The notes: a model not told the origin generated them from the letters alone. 6,953 nucleotides of DNA from Myxococcales bacterium (GCA_026989995.1 JALSIO010000014.1:1-6953); one strand, 5' to 3'. Counted from the stretch's first letter, positions 1 through 5,887 are shown. Made by a program: numbers and translations.

Positions 1-125
1 AGCAGCCCGAGGATCTCGCGGTCGACTTCGTCGATGCGGGCGCGCAGGGGCGCGATGGCGGGGTCGTCGGCTTCGCGGACGGCCCCGTCGGATCCGATGC
101 GGTCCTGCTCGCGGCGTTCGGTCAT
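1..125 (-). CDS. pheA: N-terminal fragment of a chorismate mutase-domain protein, probably PheA (chorismate mutase/prephenate dehydratase)
   Basis: The reading frame starts at an ATG (123-125) and runs off the left edge after 41 complete codons. Residues 26-41 read PLRARIDEVDREILGL, the first helix of AroQ-class chorismate mutases; Arg28 matches the substrate-binding Arg11 of the E. coli domain, and the alternation of I/V/L with D/R fits the family helix. The first 25 residues are a charged, poorly conserved lead-in. AroQ domains convert chorismate to prephenate and occur alone or fused to prephenate dehydratase (PheA), prephenate dehydrogenase or DAHP synthase. Fusion to prephenate dehydratase is the commonest arrangement with the mutase first, and the neighbouring trp operon fits an aromatic amino acid locus, but the downstream domain is outside the window, so the pheA symbol is an inference. 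The nearest GGAGG-like site (148-152) is about 22 nt upstream of the ATG, too far for ideal use; I see no better in-frame start. Confidence 0.65.
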   Translation of the reverse strand, partial: MTERREQDRIGSDGAVREADDPAIAPLRARIDEVDREILGL

Positions 126-166
126 GCTCGGGGCGAGATCCGCCCGGCCTCCTGTACCTGGGGGAT

Positions 167-186
167 GGGACCCGCTGCCCGGTCCC
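167..186 (-). repeat. Short inverted repeat in the pheA-side leader
   Basis: GGGACC (167-172) and GGTCCC (181-186) form a perfect 6-bp stem around an 8-nt loop, inside the transcribed leader predicted from the promoter at 265-293. No run of T follows on the minus strand, so it is not an intrinsic terminator. I see no short leader ORF with clustered Phe codons, so a classical pheA attenuator is not supported. At this GC content such a stem can arise by chance. Confidence 0.25.
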
Positions 187-264
187 CGCCGGGGCCCGGA
201 CGGCGAAACGGGGGGCGACACGCCGCCGGCCACAAGGCGCCCAACCCCCCGGAAGAGCGGGCCG

Positions 265-293
265 AGCATAGCCGCCCACCCCCGGGCGTGCAA
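265..293 (-). promoter_or_regulatory. Candidate sigma-70 promoter for the pheA-like gene
   Basis: On the minus strand there is TTGCAC (293-288), then exactly 17 nt, then TATGCT (270-265). The -35 box matches TTGACA at 3 of 6 positions and the -10 box matches TATAAT at 4 of 6, with the optimal spacer. The DNA upstream of the -35 box (about 294-333) is the most AT-containing stretch in the gap, which could help polymerase binding. Transcription would begin near 257-259, leaving a leader of about 130 nt before the ATG at 125. Assigned from pattern and position only. Confidence 0.45.
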
Positions 294-469
294 TCGCGCC
301 CGATCGGAATCCGTTTTGGCAGCAAGGGGTTACCCGCGCGGGCGAGAGGCCGCGAGGCGACGGCGCCGGACGCGGATTCCAGCCGCCCCTCCCGGAGCGC
401 AGGAACCGGCAGGAACGCGGGGGCGCACGGGCTCGGCGAGGACGTCGAGCTTCCCCGGCCCGGCGGCGT

Positions 470-488
470 GCGGGGAGCGCCTCCCCGC
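470..488 (+). repeat. Perfect hairpin in the region upstream of coaE
   Basis: GCGGGGAG (470-477) and CTCCCCGC (481-488) are exact reverse complements separated by CGC, giving an 8-bp stem with a 3-nt loop about 75 bp before the coaE start. No T-tract follows on either strand, so it is unlikely to be a Rho-independent terminator. It could be an mRNA leader structure or a protein-binding site. A 12-bp palindrome follows at 521-532. Confidence 0.35.
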
Positions 489-561
489 TGGGTGCGGGTC
501 GCTCGTGGCCCGAAGCCGCTCCCGCCGGCGGGGACCCCGGGGGAAGCCTATCCTGCCGGCC

Positions 562-1212
562 GTGGCGCGGATCATCGGACTCACGGGTGGAATCGCCAGC
601 GGCAAGAGCACCGTCTCGCGCATGCTCCGCGAACTCGGTGCCGTGGTCATCGACGCCGACGAGATCGTGCGCGAGCTCCAGGCACCGGGCTCGCCGATGC
701 TGCGCACGCTCGCCGAGGCCTTCGGACCGGAGATCCTCGACGAATCCGGGGCGCTTCGGCGCGACGTCCTCGGCGAGATCGTGTTCCGCGACCCGGACGC
801 GCGCCGGCGGATCGGCCAGATCATGCACCCCCCGGTGGTCGCGGAGATGGCGCGCCGTGCGCGCGCAGCCCGGGACTCCGGCGCACCGCTCGTGGTGCTC
901 GACGTGCCGCTGCTGCTCGAAGGCCGCGTGGCGGGCAGCGGCACCGGCGCCGCCGGGGACTACGAGGCCGTGGTGGTGGTGACCTGCTCGGAGGAGCAGC
1001 AGCTCGAACGGCTGATGGCGAGAAACGCCCTCGGCCGCGAGGAGGCCGAGCGGCGGGTGCGCGCCCAGCTCCCCCTCGACCGCAAGGCCGAGATGGCGGA
1101 CTACGTGATCGACAACTCCGGGGATCTCGAGTCCACCCGGAAGCAGGTGGAGGCACTCTACCGGACCCTCACGAGGCCGTCGGACAGGCCGGCTCCCGAA
1201 GCGGGGCCTTGA
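562..1212 (+). CDS. coaE: Dephospho-CoA kinase
   Basis: CoaE catalyses the last step of coenzyme A synthesis, ATP-dependent phosphorylation of the 3'-hydroxyl of dephospho-CoA, in the cytoplasm. From a GTG start at 562 it encodes 216 residues, slightly longer than the usual ~200. Landmarks are the P-loop GLTGGIASGKST (residues 6-17), the DAD substrate motif (31-33), His89-Pro90, the DVPLLLE segment (114-120) and ADYVIDNSG (179-187) near the C-terminus. A small Gly-rich insertion sits at about 123-132. The GTG start puts the P-loop six residues from the N-terminus, as in the E. coli enzyme. The best purine-rich site (GGGGGAAG, 539-546) is 15 nt away, whereas an in-frame CTG at 553 would have ideal spacing, so a three-residue longer form is possible. 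The gene is alone on the plus strand, divergent from the pheA-like gene, and its last 44 bp overlap trpA on the other strand. Confidence 0.95.
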   Translation: MARIIGLTGGIASGKSTVSRMLRELGAVVIDADEIVRELQAPGSPMLRTLAEAFGPEILDESGALRRDVLGEIVFRDPDARRRIGQIMHPPVVAEMARRARAARDSGAPLVVLDVPLLLEGRVAGSGTGAAGDYEAVVVVTCSEEQQLERLMARNALGREEAERRVRAQLPLDRKAEMADYVIDNSGDLESTRKQVEALYRTLTRPSDRPAPEAGP

Positions 1213-1987
1213 GGGCCGCGACGAAGTCCCGGGCAACGCAGACCGCCTCGTCCGGCGCCCCGGTGGCGGCCAGGCGATCCACGAGGGCGCTGCCCACCAC
1301 CACGCCATCGGCGTAGCGCCCGATGGCCCGGGCGTGATCCGGTGTGGACACGCCGAAGCCCACGCACACCGGAACCGGACAGACCTCCCGGGCTCGGCGT
1401 ACCTCCTGCTCCAGGGTGGCGGCCAGCTCCCGGCGCGCGCCCGTGACCCCCGTGAGGGACACGTAGTAGAGGAAGCCACGCGTCTCCCGGGCCAGAAGCC
1501 GCAGGCGGGCGGGCACGGTGGTGGGCGCCGCGAGGAGGATCGGATCCACCCCGGCCGCGCGCAGCGGCTCGAAGAGCTCCGCACCCTCCTCGGGCGGCAG
1601 GTCGACCACGATCACGCCGTCCACACCGGCCTCGCCAGCGGCCCGGGCGAACTCGCGGCCGCCGAAATGGAGGAAGTTGTTCGCGTAGCCCATCAGCACC
1701 AGGGGCACGTCCACCTGCTCGCGAAGGCGTGCCACGAGCCCGAGCACCCGGCGCAGGCTGGTTCCCGAGGCGAGCGCGCGCTCGGTCGCGGCCTGGATGG
1801 TCGGCCCCTCCGCGATCGGGTCCGAGAAGGGCACCCCGATCTCGATGAGGTCGGCCCCGCCCTCCACGAGGGCGGGCACCAGTCGCTCGGTGCACGCGAG
1901 GTCCGGATCCCCCGCCATCAGGAAGGGCACGAGCGCCCGCTCCCCGCGTTCGGCGAGCTCCCGGAAGCGGGCGGCGATCCGGCTCAT
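1169..1987 (-). CDS. trpA: Tryptophan synthase alpha subunit
   Basis: TrpA cleaves indole-3-glycerol phosphate to indole and glyceraldehyde 3-phosphate, passing indole through a tunnel to TrpB. The product is 272 residues, close to the usual ~268. The TIM-barrel landmarks are clear: PFLMAGDP (21-28), catalytic Glu49 in [20 protein letters not shown] (52-65), Tyr175 and SLTGVTG (177-183), and the phosphate-binding stretches VGFGVST (209-215) and DGVVVGSA (227-234). The position equivalent to catalytic Asp60 of the Salmonella enzyme is Glu (codon GAG) in the SDPIAEGP segment; the family motif is usually ADGP. The ATG (1985-1987) overlaps the trpB stop by 4 bp, and AGGAGG (1997-1992) lies 4 nt upstream, so the start is well fixed. 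It is the last gene of the operon, and its last 44 bp are shared with the end of coaE on the plus strand. Confidence 0.97.
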   Translation of the reverse strand: MSRIAARFRELAERGERALVPFLMAGDPDLACTERLVPALVEGGADLIEIGVPFSDPIAEGPTIQAATERALASGTSLRRVLGLVARLREQVDVPLVLMGYANNFLHFGGREFARAAGEAGVDGVIVVDLPPEEGAELFEPLRAAGVDPILLAAPTTVPARLRLLARETRGFLYYVSLTGVTGARRELAATLEQEVRRAREVCPVPVCVGFGVSTPDHARAIGRYADGVVVGSALVDRLAATGAPDEAVCVARDFVAALKAPLREPACPTAS

Positions 1988-3189
1988 CGCCCCTCCTGCC
2001 GCGCGCGCTCCCGGAGGATCTCTCGAACCTGGGGTGCGTCCTTGTCGCCCCGGCCCGAGAGCCCGATCACGAGGAGGGCGCCGCGCGGGAGCTCGGGAGC
2101 GAGCTTGCGCGCCAGGGCGACGGCGTGCGCCGACTCGAGCGCCGGGATGATGCCCTCCAGCCGGGAGAGGTACTGGAAGGCATCGAGGGCCTCCTCGTCC
2201 GTGATCGCGTGGTACTCGGCCCGCCCGGCATCCCGGAGCCAGGCGTGCTCCGGCCCCACGCCCGGGTAGTCGAGGCCGGCCGAGATCGAGTGGGCCGGAA
2301 AGATCTGCCCGTCGTCGTCGGAGAGGACCAGTGTGCGCTGGCCGTGGAAGATGCCCGGCACGCCCGCCGTCAGCACCGCGCCGTGGCGCCCCGTCTCGAG
2401 CCCGGCTCCCCCCGGCTCGGCGCCGACCAGCCGCACCCCCTCGTCCTCCAGGAAGGGGTGGAAGAGGCCGATGGCGTTGCTCCCCCCTCCCACGCATGCC
2501 ACGAGCACCTCGGGCAGGCGGCCGGCGAGCTCCAGCACCTGCCGGCGCGTCTCCACCCCGATCACCCGCTGGAAGTCCCGCACCAACGTGGGATACGGGT
2601 GCGGTCCCATCACCGAGCCGATGCAGTAGTAGGTGGTGCGGACATGGGTCACCCAGTCCCGGAAGGCCTCGTTGATCGCGTCCTTGAGGGTCCGCGAGCC
2701 GGTGGTCACCGGGTGGACCCGGGCGCCGAGCAGCTCCATCCGGAAGACGTTCAGCGCCTGCCGGCGGACGTCCTCCTCGCCCATGTACACCTCGCACTCG
2801 AGGCCGAAGAGCGCACAGGCGGTGGCCGTCGCCACTCCGTGCTGCCCCGCACCCGTCTCGGCGATCACCCTCCGCTTGCCCATGCGCCGCGCGAGCAGGG
2901 CCTGCGCCACCACGTTGTTGATCTTGTGGGCCCCGGTGTGGGCGAGATCCTCGCGCTTGAGCAGGATCCGCGCGCCGCCGAGGTCCTCGCTCATCCGGCG
3001 GGCCTCGTAGAGGGGCGTCGGGCGGCCCGCGTAGCTCCGGAGCAGCTCGTCGAGCTCTCGCTGGAATTCCTCCGTGCGGGCGATCCCGTAGAAGGCCTCG
3101 GTGAGCTCGTCGAGGGCCGCGATCAGGGTCTCGGGGGCGTAGCGCCCGCCGTAGTCGCCGAAGCGCCCCACACCGGCGCTCTCGGTCAC
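1984..3189 (-). CDS. trpB: Tryptophan synthase beta subunit
   Basis: TrpB is the PLP enzyme that condenses indole with L-serine to give L-tryptophan, working as the core dimer of the alpha2beta2 complex. The 401-residue product matches the normal length of the TrpB1 type that pairs with TrpA. Seen in order: [11 protein letters not shown] (10-20) near the N-terminus, RPTPLYEA (56-63), the PLP Schiff-base lysine Lys89 in [15 protein letters not shown] (111-118) with catalytic Glu112, the PLP phosphate-binding loop GGGSNA (234-239), [15 protein letters not shown] (301-315), and SGRGDKD (378-384) at the cofactor pyridine end. The GTG start (3187-3189) overlaps the trpF stop by 4 bp and follows a strong GAGGAGG by 4 nt. 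The stop overlaps trpA as ATGA. Equimolar TrpA and TrpB are needed, and this tight coupling fits that. Confidence 0.97.
   Translation of the reverse strand: MTESAGVGRFGDYGGRYAPETLIAALDELTEAFYGIARTEEFQRELDELLRSYAGRPTPLYEARRMSEDLGGARILLKREDLAHTGAHKINNVVAQALLARRMGKRRVIAETGAGQHGVATATACALFGLECEVYMGEEDVRRQALNVFRMELLGARVHPVTTGSRTLKDAINEAFRDWVTHVRTTYYCIGSVMGPHPYPTLVRDFQRVIGVETRRQVLELAGRLPEVLVACVGGGSNAIGLFHPFLEDEGVRLVGAEPGGAGLETGRHGAVLTAGVPGIFHGQRTLVLSDDDGQIFPAHSISAGLDYPGVGPEHAWLRDAGRAEYHAITDEEALDAFQYLSRLEGIIPALESAHAVALARKLAPELPRGALLVIGLSGRGDKDAPQVREILRERARQEGR
1992..1997 (-). promoter_or_regulatory. Ribosome binding site of trpA
   Basis: AGGAGG on the minus strand lies 4 nt before the trpA ATG and inside the 3' end of trpB. 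It fixes the start at the ATGA overlap and supports translational coupling to trpB. Confidence 0.7.
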
Positions 3190-3809
3190 GCCGCCTCCTC
3201 GGCCTTGCGCACGGCGGCGATGAACGACCGGATCCGCTCCGGATCCTTCCGGTAGCCCTCTCCCTCGACGCCGGTCGCCACGTCCACCCCCCACGGCAGC
3301 AGGTCCCCGAGCTCCTGCAGCGCCCGGCCCACGTTGTCGGGGGCGAGCCCCCCGGCCAGGATCACGTCGAAGCCCGCGGCGATCAGCTCCGCTGCATCGG
3401 CCCAGTTCCAGGCCCGGCCGCGCCCTCCGCCCTCGGTGGGGTGGTCCAGGAGCAGGATGGTGCCCGGGTAGCGGTCCGCAGCCTCGAGATCGGCACCCCG
3501 CAGGGCCTTGATCACCGGGAGATCCTGCATCTCCACGTCTTCGGGCGGCTCGTCCCCGTGGAATTGGAGCCGCTCCACGTCCACCCGCCGCAGGACCCGC
3601 TCGATCTCGTCCCAGCCCGCATCCTGGAAGACGGCCACCCGCTCCACCTGGCCCTCGACCCGCCGCGCGATCTCCTCGGCCTTCCGGAGGTCCAGACAGC
3701 GCGGACTCGACCGGACGAAGTTCAGGCCGATCAGGTCGACCCCCGCGTCGACGGCAGCCTGGGCATCGTCCGGGTGCACGACCCCGCAGACCTTGATCCT
3801 CACGCTCAC
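3186..3809 (-). CDS. trpF: Phosphoribosylanthranilate isomerase
   Basis: TrpF performs the Amadori rearrangement of phosphoribosylanthranilate to CdRP, the third step after chorismate. The 207-residue product is a single TIM barrel of the usual length, not fused to TrpC. The general-base cysteine is Cys8 in IKVCGV, the general acid is Asp122 in LLLDH, and further family segments are LQFHGDE (81-87), [10 protein letters not shown] (151-160) and GVDVATGVE (174-182). Several usually conserved neighbours differ: Val follows the KVCGV motif where Thr is common, the Asp is followed by His instead of Thr or Ser, and the GG[ST]G loop reads GGRG (128-131). The GTG start (3807-3809) overlaps the trpC stop; a second GTG two codons on (3801-3803) is an alternative. 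The stop overlaps the trpB start by 4 bp. Confidence 0.94.
   Translation of the reverse strand: MSVRIKVCGVVHPDDAQAAVDAGVDLIGLNFVRSSPRCLDLRKAEEIARRVEGQVERVAVFQDAGWDEIERVLRRVDVERLQFHGDEPPEDVEMQDLPVIKALRGADLEAADRYPGTILLLDHPTEGGGRGRAWNWADAAELIAAGFDVILAGGLAPDNVGRALQELGDLLPWGVDVATGVEGEGYRKDPERIRSFIAAVRKAEEAA
3194..3200 (-). promoter_or_regulatory. Ribosome binding site of trpB
   Basis: GAGGAGG on the minus strand, 4 nt before the GTG start of trpB and within the last codons of trpF. It supports the GTG at 3187-3189 over later candidates. Confidence 0.7.
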
Positions 3810-4627
3810 GCTCGCCCCCGTTGCGATGCGGCAGCGGCCCGCGGAGCCGCGCCGCGAAGTTCGCAGAGCGCCCGACCCGGGTCCTCTGCCCGCATGAGGT
3901 GCTCTCCCACCAGGAAGGCATGGGCGCCGGCCCGCTCCAGCCGATCGATGTCCTCCGGCCCGGAAATCCCGCTTTCGGCCACCAGCACGCGCCCGGGCGG
4001 CACCCGCGGCGCCAGCCGCTCGAAGACCGAGAGATCCGTCTCGAAGGTCCGCAGATCGCGGTTGTTGATCCCCACGATCTCGGCACCGGCAGAGAGCGCC
4101 AGCTCGAGCTCGACCTCGTCGTGGACCTCCACCAGGCTGGCGAGACCCCGCTCGCCGGCGGCCCGCAGCAGCTCCCCGAGCGCATCGCCGAGCACCGCTG
4201 CGATCAGGAGGACGGCATCCGCACCCGCCAGGCGCGCCTCGTCGAGCTGGTAGGGGTCGACCACGAAGTCCTTGCGCAGCAGCGGGAGCTCCGTGACTGC
4301 CCGGACCGCCCGCAGGTGGTCGAGGCTGCCGCCGAAGAAGGGACCGTCGGTGAGCACGGAGAGGGCCGCGGCACCCGCCTCGCCGTAGCGGTCCGCGATG
4401 GCCACGGGGTCGAAGCCGGCCCGGATCTCACCGCGGCTCGGCGAGCGGCGCTTGAGCTCCGCCAGGATCCGCGGGCACGGGCCGTCGGCCAGGGCGGCCC
4501 GGAAGGCCTCCCGCCGCGGCTCGGGGGAGTCGGCGGCGCGCCGGGCGAGCTCCTCCGGCGGCAGCCGTCGGCGGGCCGCCTCGAGATCGGCCCGGGTCCG
4601 CGCCAGGATCCGGTCGAGGAGGGTCAC
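3806..4627 (-). CDS. trpC: Indole-3-glycerol phosphate synthase
   Basis: TrpC closes the indole ring, converting CdRP to indole-3-glycerol phosphate with loss of CO2 and water. The product has 273 residues, typical for a monofunctional enzyme. Matches to the family active site are Lys59 in AELKRRSPS (56-64), Lys119 in LRKDF (117-121), Glu167 in LVEVH (165-169), Asn189 in INNRDL (187-192), and Glu218-Ser219 in AESGI (217-221). The last ~15 residues are an Ala/Arg-rich tail with no conserved role. The GTG start (4625-4627) overlaps the trpD stop by 4 bp and follows a GGGAGGG-type site by about 7 nt. Substrate comes from TrpF, encoded next, and product goes to TrpA. Confidence 0.97.
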   Translation of the reverse strand: MTLLDRILARTRADLEAARRRLPPEELARRAADSPEPRREAFRAALADGPCPRILAELKRRSPSRGEIRAGFDPVAIADRYGEAGAAALSVLTDGPFFGGSLDHLRAVRAVTELPLLRKDFVVDPYQLDEARLAGADAVLLIAAVLGDALGELLRAAGERGLASLVEVHDEVELELALSAGAEIVGINNRDLRTFETDLSVFERLAPRVPPGRVLVAESGISGPEDIDRLERAGAHAFLVGEHLMRAEDPGRALCELRGAAPRAAAASQRGRA

Positions 4628-5682
4628 GCGGCGCCCTCCCCCGCGCCGCGAGGGCCGGATCCGCCCTCCCGACGACTCGCCCGCACCAGGGCCTCCAGGC
4701 GTTCGGCGGCGGCGCCCGAGTCGAGGGCCTGCGCAGCCACCTCGATGCCCTCCGCCAGGTCGGCGACCCGCCCCCCCACCAGGAGCGCCGCCGCGGCGTT
4801 CAGGCAGACGACATCCCGGCGCGGCCCGCGGTCCCGCGCCTCCAGGATCTCGCGCAGGATCGCCGCGTTCTCCTCCGGCCCACCGCCCCGGAGCGCCTCG
4901 GCCGGTGCGCGCCCGAGCCCGAGTTCCGCCGGGTCGATCTCGAAGGTGCGGACGCCCTCCGGCCCGGCCCAGGCCGCGCGCGTGGGCCCGGTGAGCGTGA
5001 TCTCATCGAGCCCGTCACTGCCGTGCACGACGAGCGCGCGCTCCGTGCCGAGCTCGCGGAGGGCCGCCGCGAGCACCTCGACGAGGTGCGGATCGTAGAC
5101 GCCCACCACCTGGCGCCGCACGCCGAGGGGGTGCAGGAGGGGACCCATCGCGTTCATCAAGGTACGGACCCCGAGCTCCCGGCGCACCGGGGCGAGGTGG
5201 TGCATCGCCGGGTGGGCCCTCGGCGCGAGGAAGGGCGCGAGCCCCACCTCCCGGAGGATGCGGGCCGACGCCTCCACCGGGAGGTCCACGACCACCCCGA
5301 GGGCCTCGAGCACGTCGATGCTCCCGGCCCGGCTCGACACCGCCCGGTTTCCGTGCTTCGCGACCGGGACGCCGGCCCCCGCCGCGACGATCGCCGCCGT
5401 GGTGGAGATGTTGAAGGTCCCGGCACCGTCTCCCCCCGTCCCGCAGGTGTCGACCGTGCGCGGATCGGGAAGCGGGGCGGTCTCGGCGGCCTCCCGGAGG
5501 ACCCGGGCGATGGCCACGAGCTCCCCGACCGTCTCGCCCCGGGCTCGGAGCGCGACGAGCAGTCCGGCGGCGGCCACCGGGGCGGCCTCGCCGCGGACGA
5601 TCTCGCCGAAGGCCTCCCGGAGGAGGGCGGCCGGCACCTCGGCGCCCCCGAGTGCGAGCTCGAGCGCGGAGCGGAGGCTCAT
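4624..5682 (-). CDS. trpD: Anthranilate phosphoribosyltransferase
   Basis: TrpD transfers the phosphoribosyl group of PRPP to anthranilate, the second committed step to tryptophan. The product is 352 residues, close to the usual 340-345. Seen: a helical N-terminal domain (1-70), the PRPP-binding DTCGTGGDGAGTFNIST (78-94), KHGNRAVSS (109-117), RRELGVRT (167-174) at the anthranilate site, and GSDGLDE (221-227), whose Asp-Glu pair binds magnesium. The segment usually written RTxFNxxGPLxNP reads RTLMNAMGPLLHP here. There is no N-terminal TrpG glutaminase domain, so the protein is not the TrpGD fusion of enterobacteria. The ATG at 5680-5682 starts the family homology correctly. The frame stays open to a TTG at 5844, but the extra 54 residues are Pro/Arg-rich and unlike the family. 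It is the first gene of the trp operon seen here; trpE and trpG are absent. Confidence 0.96.
   Translation of the reverse strand: MSLRSALELALGGAEVPAALLREAFGEIVRGEAAPVAAAGLLVALRARGETVGELVAIARVLREAAETAPLPDPRTVDTCGTGGDGAGTFNISTTAAIVAAGAGVPVAKHGNRAVSSRAGSIDVLEALGVVVDLPVEASARILREVGLAPFLAPRAHPAMHHLAPVRRELGVRTLMNAMGPLLHPLGVRRQVVGVYDPHLVEVLAAALRELGTERALVVHGSDGLDEITLTGPTRAAWAGPEGVRTFEIDPAELGLGRAPAEALRGGGPEENAAILREILEARDRGPRRDVVCLNAAAALLVGGRVADLAEGIEVAAQALDSGAAAERLEALVRASRREGGSGPRGAGEGAA
4635..4639 (-). promoter_or_regulatory. Ribosome binding site of trpC
   Basis: GGAGG within a longer purine run on the minus strand, 7 nt before the trpC GTG and inside the 3' end of trpD. It supports the GTG start at the GTGA overlap. 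Confidence 0.65.
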
Positions 5683-5711
5683 CGGCCGGTCCCCGACCCC
5701 GCGTCCGGCCG
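5683..5711 (-). repeat. Hairpin abutting the trpD start codon
   Basis: CGGCCGG (5683-5689) pairs with CCGGCCG (5705-5711), a perfect 7-bp GC-only stem with a 15-nt loop. In the transcript the second arm ends directly at the trpD AUG, and the only Shine-Dalgarno-like purine run (GGGGUCGGGGA) is inside the loop. This could limit ribosome access, and trpD translation would then set the output of the coupled genes. Function is inferred from position only. Confidence 0.4.
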
Positions 5712-5741
5712 GTGGGTGCGGACGGGCGTGGGGACGCAGAC

Positions 5742-5762
5742 CCGGCGCAGGGGACGCGCCGG
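5742..5762 (-). repeat. Perfect 7-bp hairpin in the trp leader
   Basis: CCGGCGC (5742-5748) and GCGCCGG (5756-5762) are exact reverse complements around a 7-nt loop. In the trp transcript the loop reads GUCCCCU. No T-run follows, so it is not an intrinsic terminator by itself. Its UCCCC can pair with GGGGA in the loop of the hairpin at 5683-5711. Confidence 0.4.
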
Positions 5763-5842
5763 CTGCGGGCTCCTGGCTTGCGAACGGGCGGACCGCACAG
5801 AACTCACCGCGCGGCGCGGGGGGGACCGACCATGGCGGTTCC

Positions 5843-5851
5843 AAGCTAGCA
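5843..5851 (-). promoter_or_regulatory. Possible extended -10 promoter element for the trp operon
   Basis: The minus strand reads TGCTAGCTT (5851-5843): a TG one base before TAGCTT, which shares T, A and the final T with TATAAT. It lies in one of the few AT-containing spots of the gap. The expected -35 position (5871-5866) reads CTGCCC, a poor match, so this depends on the TG extension. Transcription from here would give a leader of roughly 155 nt before trpD. Weak evidence. Confidence 0.22.
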
Positions 5852-5887
5852 GAGCGGGCCGCCCCGGGCAGCGCACCCGCGCCCGGC

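Larger units (their letters stand above)
126..561. other. 436-bp divergent intergenic region between pheA-like gene and coaE
   Basis: No credible gene is seen here. Several frames stay open only because stop codons are rare at this GC content; the coaE frame is open back to position 34, but its translation upstream of 562 is a Pro/Arg/Gly-rich string with no family resemblance. The least GC-rich pocket is at about 288-333, just upstream of the candidate pheA-side promoter. The pheA leader has one short inverted repeat (GGGACC 167-172 with GGTCCC 181-186). The coaE side has a perfect 8-bp hairpin at 470-488 and a perfect 12-bp palindrome at 521-532 (CCCGCCGGCGGG). I found no convincing promoter for coaE; a TTGGCA at 316-321 has no matching -10 box. 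Confidence 0.7.
5683..5887 (-). promoter_or_regulatory. Leader region of the trpDCFBA operon (lptD-trpD gap)
   Basis: This 205-bp gap on the operon strand has no supported gene. It holds a possible extended -10 element at 5843-5851, an 8-bp direct repeat GGGGACGC on the plus strand at 5730-5737 and 5750-5757 (start to start 20 bp), a perfect hairpin at 5742-5762, and a second one at 5683-5711 touching the trpD ATG. There is no short leader peptide with clustered Trp codons, so a classical trp attenuator is not supported. All genes on either side face the same way, so read-through from lptD is also possible. Confidence 0.45.

Noticed and set aside
34..561. Long N-terminal extension of the coaE frame
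   Set aside because: The frame is open only because stops are rare in GC-rich DNA. The translated extension is Arg/Pro/Gly-rich, has no domain resemblance, and CoaE homology starts at 562.
1988..2797. Apparent long fused proteins in the trpA frame and the trpB frame
   Set aside because: The trpA frame is open upstream through trpB, and the trpB frame upstream through trpF and part of trpC, but the extra translation is out of frame with those genes. Family homology and ribosome sites fix the starts at 1987 and 3189.
4560..4627. Possible TrpC-TrpF or TrpG-TrpD fusion as in enterobacteria
   Set aside because: Each gene has its own stop and start at a 4-bp overlap in a different frame, and TrpD starts directly with the phosphoribosyltransferase helical domain.
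1334..5098. Large plus-strand open frames antisense to the trp genes, several over 250 codons
   Set aside because: They mirror the high-GC third positions of the real genes, their translations are low-complexity or unrelated to any family I know, and the minus-strand products match trp enzymes over full length.
5683..5844. 54-residue N-terminal extension of trpD from a TTG at 5844
   Set aside because: The extension is Pro/Arg-rich and absent from the TrpD family; the ATG at 5682 gives normal length.
5843..5851. CTAG core as a TrpR operator
   Set aside because: Only one CTAG is present; the symmetric pair of half sites found in enterobacterial trp operators is missing.
5864..5886. Inverted repeat just after the lptD stop as an intrinsic terminator
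   Set aside because: The stem is only 6 bp (CCGGGC with GCCCGG) with an 11-nt loop and no T-run follows on the minus strand.
5683..5887. Classical trp attenuator with leader peptide
   Set aside because: No short ORF with adjacent Trp codons and no terminator hairpin followed by T residues is present.
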